64,000 nt of DNA from Escarpia spicata (lineage: Eukaryota; Annelida; Polychaeta; Sabellida; Siboglinidae), in assembly GCA_963995525.1 (NCBI GenBank), contig OZ023217.1, positions 7,750,838 to 7,814,837 on the forward strand, in the 5' to 3' direction. Shown here in pieces: positions 1-11,335 of the stretch. The translations under genes and the position numbers were made by a program. Numbering within the stretch: position 1 is the stretch's first letter; each line of letters starts with the position of its first letter. Under the pieces are notes generated by a model. That model did no database searches. It was given only the letters and a program-made list of their open reading frames with translations, and was not told the DNA's origin.

Positions 1-221
1 TGACGTCACTTCCATTCTCTTTGCCGTCCTTGTGTTTAGCTTCAGAGGACATGGTGAATTGTACAAATATGTGTATGGTTTCTGAAATAGTAATATGAGT
101 ACAAACATTTATATAAATAATTGTACATCAACACAACTATAAGGTCCGTTTTATTTGACAGTGTTGTTTGTCGTTGTTATCTAATAATAATTACTAATGT
201 AGTTAGTTCCATTCATTGTAT
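1..221. other. No recognised feature
   Basis: AT-rich sequence leading into the tetranucleotide array. I see no coding or structural signal in it. Confidence 0.5.
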
Positions 222-830
222 TCACTCACTCACTCACTCACTCACTCACTCACTCACTCACTCACTCACTCACTCACTCACTCACTCACTCACTCACTCA
301 CTCACTCACTCACTCACTCACTCACTCACTCACTCACTCACTCACTCACTCACTCACTCACTCACTCACTCACTCACTCACTCACTCACTCACTCACTCA
401 CTCACTCACTCACTCACTCACTCACTCACTCACTCACTCACTCACTCACTCACTCACTCACTCACTCACTCACTCACTCACTCACTCACTCACTCACTCA
501 CTCACTCACTCACTCACTCACTCACTCACTCACTCACTCACTCACTCACTCACTCACTCACTCACTCACTCACTCACTCACTCACTCACTCACTCACTCA
601 CTCACTCACTCACTCACTCACTCACTCACTCACTCACTCACTCACTCACTCACTCACTCACTCACTCACTCACTCACTCACTCACTCACTCACTCACTCA
701 CTCACTCACTCACTCACTCACTCACTCACTCACTCACTCACTCACTCACTCACTCACTCACTCACTCACTCACTCACTCCCTCCCTCCCTCCCTCACTCA
801 CTCACTCACTCACTCACTCACTCACTCACT
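222..830. repeat. (CTCA)n tetranucleotide array
   Basis: About 150 nearly perfect copies of CTCA (TGAG on the other strand). The only visible interruption is a short block of CTCC units around 777-794. The open frames reading Thr-His-Ser-Leu through it are products of the 4-bp period and not proteins. The purity suggests recent expansion and likely length polymorphism, and the assembled length may not be exact. Confidence 0.97.
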
Positions 831-970
831 GGGGTTGAACTCAGATAGCACAACAATTCGTCTCGAGACCGTGGCCTTTACAACAGCCTTGGAACTCGCT
901 CCACGCCGTCGCTCAGAGAGTCAATACATATAAAAGCTGGTCTGTCCAATCCTTCATACATTCTGTTTAC

Positions 971-1061
971 CAGAAAGTGTTGGTCATACGGGACAGAAAT
1001 GTTGGTCGTACGGGCCAGAAAGTGTTGGTCGTACGGGGCAGAAAGTGTTGGTCGTATGGGA
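971..1061. repeat. Short 22-23 bp tandem repeat, four copies
   Basis: Four consecutive units share the core GAAAGTGTTGGTCGTACGGG, with single-base differences and 1-bp length changes. No neighbouring gene explains them. Confidence 0.85.
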
Positions 1062-2540
1062 CTCACTTGACCTGTCAACCTTTCCCGAACGTCACGTCAC
1101 GCCAAGCCAACCGTCCGTCATGGCACTAAGGGTGATTACTGTCATGTCTTTGTCGTCCTCGGGGGTTCACCAACGTTCCCGTTTACGGACACACACCGGC
1201 GTTATCGTCAACTAAAACCTTGTTGTCCATGTGGGATCGCCCTCCCCCATTGGCTCTCTCCCCATTTCCGAGATCCTTGCTACGTCGCTACGCTACGCGG
1301 TATATATAAATGTCAACAGGCGGGAATTTTGAAAAGACAATAATTATAGATTAGACACGTTAGTTGAACCCAACGCCCGATGTTTAACGAACTGTATTGA
1401 TCATATGGTCTGCACATATATTCACGACGACGTCTCTAAATATGCAACTGTATCGGCCTCCGCTCTTTGGGGAAAGTACTGACAGATGTTATGTTTATCA
1501 CACGGGAAAATAGGTCCTACTCACCGTAGTCAAAGCGAATTCAACATGTCCACTTCACCGAAACTGTGCAGGGCAGTGCTATTGTAGACCAGGCATCGCT
1601 TGGAAAAACTGCCCTCAACCGCATGACACGCTAAGAAGTAATAGAATACCTACGGTGTGCATTAAAGTAGTCTACTACGCCTCGTGAACGTCGCGTACAA
1701 TCAGTGAAAAATCCGTGGTAGTGCATACATATAAGGTGCACACGTGCCGATACATTGACATGTTGACGTCGTACGAATACGACGCTGCGTGTATACGACA
1801 AATCGACGTTTGCTGTAACAGGATCGTCAGTGAAACGATCGCCGACGTATGTCATACGTATTCGACCTAGAAGTGATCAATGGCCAGAGAGCAATTAACA
1901 GACCGTGACGACAGGTCGGCCAGTAAACACGCGATCGTCGCACGCCATAGAGCACACTACAGTGATCACTTCTGTTGATGTTTAATTGTCAACGAGAGAG
2001 TAGGTGCTAATCGGTGTGACGTCACGCATAATAGAGTAAACACTTAAAGGCGGACATTTAGAAAATACGAACTTAGCGCAATTTTGCCTTCATTTTAGTA
2101 GTAAAGATTGTCCATATTTTCCATAGGTATGAAATTGGTCTGTTTTGCTAATTATATGTGTTGTTCACTCAAGCGTAAATGGTGGCCTGTAATATTAAAA
2201 CAAAATACAGTATTCGGAGGCTTGCAGATGCAGTAATTGCCATATGCAGCTCATCTTCAAAATGAAACATCTCCATTATGTAAGCACAAATTGGAGTATT
2301 AAAAAGGAGGCGGTGTGTTCCTAGTTTTTCATTTATTAATTACTATAATGTTCTCAAGAGTATATTAACTATGTTGAAGGAATACTTCCGCCAAAATTGT
2401 GTTCAGTAGGATGTTCAAATTGTAAACTGTGTTTGTGCTTGTGCAGCGTGGTGTGTGTTCGTATGCAGTGAGGGGAGAATTGTACAAATACCTACCAACT
2501 TTATGGCGACTTATCACCTTTGTCGACTGTGCTAAGAATG
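1062..2540. other. Unassigned region with a possible promoter-like stretch
   Basis: No reading frame here resembles a known protein. From about 1240 to 1330 there is a CCAAT box in reverse (ATTGG at about 1249), a TATA-like TATATAAA at about 1302-1309 and then GGCGGGAA, which matches an E2F-type site. The spacing fits a core promoter read on the plus strand, but no transcript or downstream coding exon is evident, so this is only a suggestion. Confidence 0.25.
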
Positions 2541-2552
2541 ATACAACTGCAA

Positions 2553-3233
2553 TTTACAAGAGGACGGTTGTTACGACCCATTTTGTAATAATCGAACCAT
2601 TTTGTAATAACGACCCATTTTGTACTAAAAACAGGCCCATTTTGTAATAAACCGATGTAATAATGTAATAACATAATATAATGGCATCGAGGCCCATTTT
2701 GTAATGATGATGCACATTGTGATGAAGAAGAAGACGATGATTTGACGATGAAGATTATGATTGTGTTTAGAATAAAGACGAAGATATAAACGCCGGTGAT
2801 GATTATGATAATGAAGATGGCGTTGATGTTGATCATGTTGAGAATGTAGGTGATGTTGAATGAAGAAGAAAATGATGAATATGATGATGATGAAGAGGAC
2901 AATAGTGTGTGTGTGTGTGTGTGTGTGTGAGCGTGCGTGTGCGTGCGTGTGCGTGCGTGTGCGTGCGTGTGCGCGCGTATCTTGGATGTACGTGTTGTAG
3001 TCAATATGTTCAAGTCTTTTTTGACATTAGTTGATGGTCAGTCTTTGTTATTACAAAATGGGCCTGCTTTTTCTTACAAAATGTGCAAATCTGAAATTAT
3101 TACCAAATGGGCCTATTTTTCATTACAAAATGGGCCTGTTTTTATTACAATATGGGTCGTTATTACAAAATGGGCCTATTTTTCATTACAAAATGGGCCT
3201 GTTCTTATTACAGAACGGGTCGTAACAGACGGT
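2553..3233. mobile_element. Fold-back element with tandemly repeated inverted arms
   Basis: The left arm (about 2553-2705) starts near GACGGTTGTTACGACCC and carries about five copies of the core CATTTTGTAATAA. The right arm (about 3045-3233) is its inverted counterpart, ending near GGGTCGTAACAGACGGTC and carrying about six or seven copies of TTACAAAATGGG. The loop between them is GAT/GAA-rich (2700-2905) followed by a TG run (2906-2930) and a GTGCGTGC run (2930-2975). Inverted arms built of short tandem repeats are the hallmark of FB-type fold-back elements described in Drosophila. No transposase frame is visible, so a non-autonomous element is inferred. I did not find a convincing target-site duplication. 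Confidence 0.7.
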
Positions 3234-4321
3234 CGATCAGCGCGTATGTAAGCGCAAGTCTTGGCAACCTACTAGCAGTACAACGGGGCCAACAGAAAGG
3301 CCGTCAAGTACTGGATTCTGCTCGTCATTATTGACCTGTTCAGAGATCGCCAATTTTCGCGACAGTGCGGGATTGTGCTGAAAATGTCGTTAAAAATGTC
3401 AATATAAACAGAGGATTGTTTTGCCTTGTGGCTGGACTTTCGTTTTAAATAAAGCAATTGTGTATTGTCTGTGCCATTCTAAACTCACTTTGACTGCATA
3501 CATCACCGTTGTTCTTGTCATTCTTTACATAAGATGAATTTCTCACTATACTCAGGATACTTTGCGCACATCCGAAATGAACCGATCTCCGAATAGGTCA
3601 TTGTAGAATTGTGAGCGAGCTGAGAGCTACCTACGGATCCAAAACGAGGTGTTGGGGAGGGAACGTGTTGCCATTTCCTGTCAGCTAAACGTATAACGAA
3701 GACAGCAGTGATAACGTAATGATTCACATAGAGTTGCCACTGATTTTATCAGTACCAGTACCCGCTGATATATAGCCTTGCCAAAACGCTGACGTTGAGC
3801 TGAACCAATCATCTCGTTGCCAGTCAAGATTCGGCAAGTTTTGGTTTTGGCCAATCGTGGCTGGTAGTACACGTAATGTTTGGGAAGTAGAAGTAATTAT
3901 TTGAATACACGTTACTGTTCATATAATGGCGACATTTGACCAATGTATGTTTGATCGGCTGTGAAGATATTTCACAATTCTCTCAGGTCCATTTTCCTTA
4001 TAATCTGACAAAACGTCAGGAATGGTAAAATATCAACTGTGCTCTGTGCCATACTGCTATACGTGACTAGTACAGTCGTTTATCAGCCTCACCATTTTCA
4101 CACAGGATATATTATTGATGGCAACGGGAGATACAGAAGCATACGACATGTTGGTAGATGCGTTCTAATCACAGTGTACCATGAATAACGCTACCTTACA
4201 GTTTTTGAAACTAGACTTATTTATTAAACCAACAAGGACCAAATTGTAAATGGACATGTATATCACTGGTTCGCAGAATATTTTGAGTTTTTTCGTTACG
4301 TGTAGCCTGCTCAAAACAGCA
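3234..4321. other. No recognised feature
   Basis: Unique-looking sequence without credible coding frames. AATAAA occurs at about 3447-3452 on the plus strand, but no upstream exon was found to go with it. Confidence 0.4.
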
Positions 4322-4394
4322 AGCCCCCGACGAGAATTGAACTCGTGACCCCTGGTTTACAAGACCAGTGCTCTGACCACTGAGCAACGGAGGC
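4322..4394 (-). tRNA. tRNA-Thr (anticodon UGU)
   Basis: On the minus strand this 73-nt stretch folds as a standard cloverleaf without an intron. The 7-bp acceptor stem (GCCTCCG with CGGGGGC) has one G-U pair and a discriminator U (T in the DNA). The D arm contains the A box (GCTCAGTGGTCAGAGC). The anticodon arm is CTGGT-CTTGTAA-ACCAG with anticodon TGT, and the T arm has the B box GAGTTCAATTCTC. The sequence is close to metazoan cytosolic tRNA-Thr(UGU). All stems are intact, so this looks like a functional gene. It lies alone beside a LINE relic, so a retro-copy remains possible, but no 3' CCA or poly-A tail is present. Confidence 0.92.
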
Positions 4395-4880
4395 TCGTTG
4401 ATGTTAAGCGGGCACATAGCTGTTGCATGGCGTCGATCGTTCACCGTCTTGCCATAACAATTACAGAGTTTACAGCGTACGCCTTGACGGCTAGTCTTTA
4501 CCCAGTCTGTCTTTCTTCTTCTAAGTGCCGCGTCTGTCACAGGCGTTGGCGACCATGGCCCTCAAACCGCACGGTCGTTCGTTGTTTGTAGCAGTTCTGT
4601 CGCGCACCTTCCATACCGTGTTGACAAACTATCTATTTTTTTAATTCTCTGGCGTCCTAAGGAAGTCTTCATTGGTTTTCTTTCAGTCCAAAGCACTCTC
4701 AGCATTCTTACTAAGAACCACATTTAAGTGGCTTCTATATTTTTGTGTGAAGTTTTGGTTGTGGTCGAGGATTCACACCCATATAGCAGTATAGCCTCTA
4801 TGTAGCATGTACATGTTTTCTCACTTCAAGTGGTGTGGTCTTGTTTAGTAAAATGTTTTTCATGTTTCGCTACAATTCAG
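4395..4880 (-). pseudogene. Decayed LINE C-terminal relic
   Basis: Minus-strand frames, broken by several stops and frame changes, contain phrases typical of the region after the reverse transcriptase in LINE ORF2, such as the KKTNEDFLRT motif at about 4660-4690. No endonuclease or RT core remains. The tRNA gene lies directly downstream on the same strand. Clade not assignable. Confidence 0.45.
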
Positions 4881-5995
4881 TACCAAAAAGACAAATCCAT
4901 CAATTGGCGTTACATACACACAGACGCATGCATTCAGGCCCTTAGCGTCCTGTTGAACCCCCAAAACCAGTAAGAACCCTTAAACAATAGGAATTATAAA
5001 AAATTAAGACGTTAATTTTCTTCCGATGTGTCGGAGATTAATCTCTGAAAGTCTTATGTGCGAGGTGGAAATCGTAAATATACCCGCACGCGTATGCATA
5101 CACGGATGCTAGCTCGATTACAGTTTAGTTTGCGCCTTCCGGCAATAAACCACTCTTCTGGTTATCCGTTTTCTCCTGATAGGACAATATCGCAAAGAAC
5201 ATTATATGAAGGCAGCAGGATGGATGACTTGAAAGTAGAAGTCTATACGCCTTGTCTATTGGTGTATTTAGGGGTGGGGTATTTTGACGTTTGTTGGTCA
5301 CTACATCTTAGCTTTGGAAACTAATGGTTTACCAAACTCAGACCACTTTATGTCCCCATTCGAGCTTCTAAATAAGCCAGTTACCTGGTCACTAATACGG
5401 GTGACATCACTCACGATATATGAAATCCAGAATACTTCGGACTTTGGTAAGCGCCAACAAAGTAATGCTTCATCCCTCTTCAACACTATAAATTATATGT
5501 CAAAATACGGGCATTTTGCAGTGATATCAGTGTTAATTACCTTGTGTGCTTTGTATATATTTACACGCACCCCTAAGCGATATAATTATTGACCCCCGCC
5601 ATATGAACCAGCCACCTAATGATTTTCTAATCCTGTGTCACTGAAAACAATCCATTGCAGAGATGTCGATTTATATTAGTCTTGATAGTCGCGAACAACA
5701 AAATCCGATGACGTAACATAAGGCAAATTGGTGTTTGTGTAGCTACGTTGCTTGCTATGAATACATTGTAACGAGAGTTCTTAAAAAAAAGTAATGCGTA
5801 CGCCTGTTCTTTAATATTAGACATAATTGGTGTAGGTAAAATGGCTTTGGGATACATACGAATGCTTGCATCGTAAGTGACACGTGTGATACAACTATGC
5901 TAATGTGTTTACGTAACTCATTGTGGTGCGTGGATTATTATTATATACACAAATAGCTAACGTTTTAGTTTTATATATGTATGCATTATTTATCT
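4881..5995. other. No recognised feature
   Basis: Short open frames (for example 5058-5324 plus and 5284-5592 plus) have no recognisable domain or codon bias. Nothing else seen. Confidence 0.4.
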
Positions 5996-5996
5996 G

Positions 5997-6165
<169 letters not shown>

Positions 6166-6189
6166 AACTACGAAACATCCGGGTAACGA

Positions 6190-8330
6190 CGACGAGTCGA
6201 AATTATCGACAGATCAATTCCACTGCGATATTTGACGAAATCCGATCGTTGCTATTGTCAAATCATCTGTCTGATGACATGAACTATGCTGTTGACATGT
6301 ACAATGAAACCATTGCGGCTATCGTTGACAAGTATGAACCGTTAAAGACCCGCACGACCACACACGCCGTGGTATAATGATGGCATAAGATCACAAAAGT
6401 GTGTCAGGCGACAACTGGAAAGAACATGGAGTAAATCGGGACTGGAGTTTTGCCTACTGCCTCCAGCGCCAGCTCGTCACTTCGTCTGTGCTCCATTCAA
6501 AATTTTAATACCACACGAATCAAATTGCTGGTGCATCTGGTGACCAGAAGCAGCTGTTCAAGATTGTTGCCAAGCTCCTACACACTGATAATGGCACACC
6601 ACTACCGCCATGTGACTCGTCTGACACACTGGCAATGCGGTTCTCGGATTTTTTTCTCGGAAAAGATCTCGAAAATTCGGTCTGAACTGAATCAGAATGT
6701 CATCAATGTAAATGTTTCTGTTGAGGATGTACTGTAGACGTGTCTGCTAACTGCATTTGAGCCAGCCACTGAGGCTGAAATTGGGATGTTGTTGAAGTCA
6801 TCGCCAGTGAAATCTTGTGAACTTAATCCCATTACGACATGGCTTCTTAAAGACTGTGCACAGGATGTTGTACCTGTGCTCATTAAAATTGTTAACCTGT
6901 TTCTGAGAACGGGGGTAATGCTTTCTCACCTGAAGGAAGCGCACATCAGGCCAGTACTCAAGAAACCGAGTCTAGACAAAACCGTCTTGAATAAGTACTG
7001 ACCGTGTCAAATCTACCCTATCTATCGAAGACAATAGAACGTGTCGTTGCTGCGAGATTGTCAGCTCACATGTCAGAACACAATCTCTGTCAGCCCTATC
7101 AGTCAGCGTACAAGCCGAATCACAGCGTTGAGACGGCCCTTGTCTATGTGCAGAATCACATCCTGCACGCAATGGACAATCAGAATGTTGTCATCATGGT
7201 TCTCCTGGATCTATCGGCTGCGTTTGACACCGTCGACCATGAAGTGATGTTGCACAGACTCTCACATGATATCGGAGTGGTCCAAGATGCACTGGACTGG
7301 TTTAAGTCATACCTGAGAGACAGAATCCAGTCTGTCCACATTCATGGTGCTACATCGCCTGCTTGTCCTCTGGTATACGGGGTACCACAAGGCTCCGTGC
7401 TGGGTCCTCAGCTGTTCTCCATCTATGTAGCTTATACGCAAGTACAATTTGATATGTCATCTCTACGCGGATGACACTCAAATCTACCCCACCAAGAGGA
7501 CAATGCTGCGGCTGTCGTGCATAATGAAGAATGTGTAGCGGAGATCAGGACGTGGATGATAACAAACTGTTTAAAGTTTAATGACTCAAAGAGAGATGAC
7601 ATCGTGTTCGGCTCTGCGTAACAGACACACTACGCATTGGTGACTGTTAGTCAGAATGTACGGAATCTTGGTGGACAGTTCGATGCCGATGTGAAGATGG
7701 AGGCGCACGTGAATGCTGTCTGTAGATCTGCAATTTTCCATCTCCACAATATTGCAAAAATAAGACGTTATTTAACACATGCAGCGACAGAACAAGTGAT
7801 ATATGCGTTTGTCACCAGCAGACTTGACGTTGGCAATGCATTACTCCACCGACTGCCTGTGAAACAACTAGAACGGCTGCATAGAGTACAGAACTGGGCG
7901 GCCCGCCTTGTCGACGGCGCCAAGAAGTTCTGTCATGTCACAACTCTATTGACGAAGTTGCACTGACTGCCGATAGCAGTTAGAGTAGAGTATAAGATAC
8001 TTCTACTCACGCACCGAGCACTGACTGGCTGTGCGCCACAGTATATCACCAAATGTGAGATCCGACGTCAGCCAACTCGACTGTTGCGCTCCAGTGAACA
8101 CAATCAACTAAGTGTACACGTGCAGCGCGTCGCTGGGGTGACAGATAATTTTGCGTGGCAGCCCCAACACTATGGAACTTGCTACAGCAACAACAATGAC
8201 AAACACTGATTGTAAATCAAACCTTAAGACTTGTCTGTTTTCCCGAACATTCTGTACGGCGACGTGAGCAACGATTGTTGGAACGGCGCATTGTAAATGT
8301 CACGATTTGATTTGATTTTGATTTGATATA
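6190..8330 (+). pseudogene. Decayed L2/CR1-like LINE ORF2
   Basis: From about 6190 the frame encodes the linker between endonuclease and RT (PLKTRT near 6340). A frame around 6780-7470 holds recognisable RT blocks: PITTWLLKD, a SNLPYLSKTIERVVAARL block, the QSAYKPNHSVETALV block, the first catalytic aspartate block LLDLSAAFDTVDH, and [16 protein letters not shown]. The coding is split by a stop replacing the NYRP arginine region near 7000 and by frameshifts after 7460, where the FADDT-like block lies in another frame. Thumb-like sequence continues to about 8200. The 3' end has TTTGATTTGATTTTGATTTG, a short repeat of the kind L2/CR1-type LINEs carry. The endonuclease part is missing, so the copy is 5' truncated and inactive. 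Confidence 0.8.
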
Positions 8331-8363
8331 TATGTACGTATAGCCTATGTATGTATGTATGTA

Positions 8364-8446
<83 letters not shown>

Positions 8447-8517
8447 ATATGATGTATGTATGTATGTATATATGTATGTATGTATGTGTGTGTGTGTGTA
8501 TGTATATGATGTATGTA

Positions 8518-8569
<52 letters not shown>

Positions 8570-8736
8570 TGTGTGTATGTATGTATGTATGTATGTATGT
8601 ATAATGTATGTATGTGTGTGTATGTATGTATGTATGTATGTATGTATGTATGCATGTATGCATGTATGCATGTATGCATGTATGCATGTGTGCATGTGTG
8701 CATGTATGCATGTATACATGTATGTATGTATGTATG

Positions 8737-8767
<31 letters not shown>

Positions 8768-8806
8768 GTATGCATGTATGCATGTATGCATGTATACATG
8801 TATGCA
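8331..8806. repeat. Compound TATG/TG/ATGC/AT microsatellite
   Basis: Blocks of (TATG)n, (TG)n, (CATGTATG)n and (TA)n follow one another directly after the LINE 3' end. That position suggests it may have started from the LINE tail repeat. Confidence 0.95.
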
Positions 8807-10253
8807 AGAAGGGTCACTTCGCTTTTCAAGATATTTTTGCCCAACTCCGAGGGTGACATTAATAGTAATGTTACACTTAATTTATGTATAACTTGGTATA
8901 TGCGACTTATCACCATATAGTGACTGCGTAGCCATCACATGTTTCAAACTAAGTAACATGGGACATCATCATTCCGAAATGGCCGTCATACAGCTACATA
9001 CAAGATAGCAATGGTACCAGCCACATTGATGTTAACCTCTCCGACATGAACAGTCAAGTCTTCTAGGAATCAGCCGTTATTACACAGTTGCCACCATGTA
9101 CCCTTTTGGCAAAGAGTCAATCAGTCAAAGTGTTTATTAAAAACATATGATATGTACTAATTCATTATTCAATTAGAGAAAATACAAACAAAACAGAAAC
9201 ATTAGAAGTAAAATTCTTATGATGTATCTTACTCCCTTGTCGACAAGTGATAACAGCTTTTACAATATATTAATTTCATAAAAGGTGCATCCGCAAATAG
9301 GAGTACTATGCTTTAGTATATTTATTATTATTACTAAATTGTACATTATAACATTCCAATAAATTTGACCAGCAATATGTTACTTAAAACAAACCATAAT
9401 AACGCATTCAGCGCCACGTTTGCGCGTAGTGGCAGTGGCAGTGGCATTAACTGCAGTAATTTGATTATTATCAATTCAAAATGAATAATGGCTGGAAATT
9501 TTGTCGAAGAACCATGTAAATGAATGGATCCTTAGAACATCTGACATACATAATTACGTGTGAGAAGGAGGTGACTAAGTATATTTATTTATGCAATTTG
9601 TATGCATCCTACGGAGTATTTCAAGCTGTAATTGTAGGGAAATTTGACCGGTAACTGTACTTGTTCAATGTCTCATATTGATATACTTATTCAGTATCAC
9701 TGCAAAGATAAGAATGGTGTAATGACTGTTATATACCTGCATTGCATTGATTAGAAAATACACAAGGAAAAATAGTTAACATAGTGATTCATTATCCGAT
9801 TCACTTTTTTTTACGTGGATCATAATTTCCAACGGTAACGTTTGATCTTTTGACATTCCAACAATAGATAGCTATCTTTATGATGTATGATCAGTTCAAC
9901 ATGGTATAATGACTTCTGACTCTTCAACGAATACTACGGTTTAACTACAACCAGCAGGAGAGTCAACTGTAATAATTGGTTTATGTCGTCATAAGCAATG
10001 TTCACCTGATAGGAAAACAATGCAATACACCCAGAATAGTCTTCATACAACAGTTTATTTAACATGCTTACGTATTTGTGTACCATACGTATGTGTAGAC
10101 GAAGGCCTAGCTTCAAAGTAACATCAAAACGAGAAAGCATTAACATAAATATTAGTGGTACAACAACATTTACAATAATGGTTTCGTTTCTGGCAGGGTA
10201 ATATCAGAATCTATTTTAACAATACATTTATCGTTGCATTACATGGTACATTT
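8807..10253. other. AT-rich region, possible 3' UTR at its right end
   Basis: No credible coding frame. The part nearest 10253 is downstream of the cysteine-rich exon on the minus strand. It contains AATAAA on the minus strand (TTTATT at about 10053-10058), about 200 bp past the stop codon, compatible with a polyadenylation signal for that gene. Confidence 0.4.
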
Positions 10254-10472
10254 TTAGTCGCCTACGAATGTGTTCTCACAGTTCTCCAGACACTCTTCCA
10301 GCTCTTCTTTACACTTTTCAATGGCACTTTTGCTTCCTATCGGACACTGTCTTTGGCATATCATGAACGTTGATCTGCAGAAGCTCAGGCATTTTCGGTA
10401 AGGATTAACGGAACCTCGGGCGCCTGAACACGTTCTCGTCAGGAAAGTTGCTGAGAGGAGGAGGATTACAGT
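10254..10472 (-). CDS. Candidate small secreted cysteine-rich peptide, last coding exon
   Basis: On the minus strand a strong 3' splice site (GTGTTTTTACAG) precedes position 10472. The frame then opens with a hydrophobic stretch (TVILLLSATFLTRTCSG) that looks like the end of a signal peptide. The predicted mature part holds eight cysteines, in the order C, CX3C, CX3C, C, CX3C, with 10 residues between the second CX3C pair and the next single Cys. It ends at a stop at 10254 and has a downstream AATAAA. The frame can be extended upstream to a Met at 10517, but that would read through the splice site and into a SINE edge, so I prefer a separate upstream exon for the start codon, which I could not locate. 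The CX3C pairs suggest a disulfide-stapled helical hairpin. I do not recognise the family and assign no function. Confidence 0.5.
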   Translation of the reverse strand, partial: TVILLLSATFLTRTCSGARGSVNPYRKCLSFCRSTFMICQRQCPIGSKSAIEKCKEELEECLENCENTFVGD

Positions 10473-10514
10473 CTGTAAAAACACAACATGTAAAAGGTAA
10501 CGCAAAGGCAAAGG

Positions 10515-10797
10515 CATTTTATGTAGCGTGTTTAGGAGTGGTCAAAGCGCTTTACACTTCACTCGGTGATTGACCTATCCTTTCGAATACTATATCAATT
10601 ACTTCTGTATATAATCTGCCACTCTGCCAGTACTGCCCGAAAGATATTCGCACTCAACTATTCACCAGGCACGTATTATACAGCAGAGTGCACTGAAACG
10701 GTGAAATAAATTACCCAAGCTTCAAAATGACAGGAGGAGGATTCGAAACCGAGTTGAAAGTCTGAAGTTATAACCACTACGCCACCGAAAATATATG
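10515..10797 (-). mobile_element. tRNA-derived SINE
   Basis: Read on the minus strand the 5' end has an A-box-like TGGCGTAGTGGTTATAAC and a B-box-like GGTTTCGAATCC spaced as in a tRNA. Then comes a body containing CTTGGGTAATTTA and a 3' part with GTGTAAAGCGCTTTGA. The same body and tail occur in the three tandem units (about 20976, 24209 and 27442) and near 60070-60345. That recurrence makes it a dispersed SINE family carrying an RNA polymerase III promoter head. It ends just upstream of the cysteine-rich exon, probably inside its intron. Confidence 0.75.
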
Positions 10798-11334
10798 GTG
10801 TGACGAACACGTGACAGTCACAGTTGTCATTATAATAGTTATACTTGTTAGTAATGCATGGCAATAGGTGGTCCCCTTTGACACCCCTTTTGTAGTGATT
10901 CCACGGATACTAAAATGCTTAGTCAGACATATTTGATGGTAAACTCATAGTTTATATAAAATATATTCGAATATCTTGACCACCCTAATCTGTTAAATGA
11001 ACCACAAATATGCGTTTATCATGGTCGTATGCATGTATTGACCTTGGTGACCACGCGTGTTACGTAAGCACGATACTCGCACCGAAATATTAAAAATAAA
11101 CAAATATATATTTCCACACTATATGAAACAATGCGGTTAAAGTAAGTTGGAACAATATAAATTCGATTGTTCGTAGAAAGGTTGGTAATAGAGTAATGGA
11201 CATTGAAACAACATTGAAAAAAGGAAAACTGTCTTGGATCCTTCGCAAGGTCGTAGAAGAACCTCTGAAACTTCGGCACCCGAGTTGCAAAATGAGGAGG
11301 AAAGGTAACGTACACACATATATGTGTACATACA
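10798..11334. other. No recognised feature
   Basis: AT-rich sequence with a short ATGT-type run at about 11310-11345. The remainder of the LINE interrupted by the 55-bp minisatellite might continue here, but I could not follow it. Confidence 0.35.
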
Positions 11335-11335
11335 T

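Noticed and set aside
222..848. Thr-His-Ser-Leu repeat protein frames
   Set aside because: Pure product of the CTCA microsatellite, equally open in more than one frame.
2937..3334. Frames encoding repeated LLQNGP and TKWAYF peptides
   Set aside because: These are translations of the tandem repeats in the fold-back element arm. The same peptide appears in all three frames and, inverted, in the other arm.
6450..6737. 95-codon frame inside the L2-like LINE
   Set aside because: Overlaps the LINE linker region in a different frame and shows no similarity to LINE proteins.
8217..8916. His/Thr/Tyr/Met-rich frames on both strands
   Set aside because: Translation of TATG/TG/CATG microsatellites. 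The same applies at 5981-6377, 33660-34650, 42730-43145 and 61677-62268.
10254..10517. Single-exon reading of the cysteine-rich peptide starting at Met 10517
   Set aside because: The first 15 codons read across a strong 3' splice site and end at the SINE boundary, so the Met is probably not the real start.
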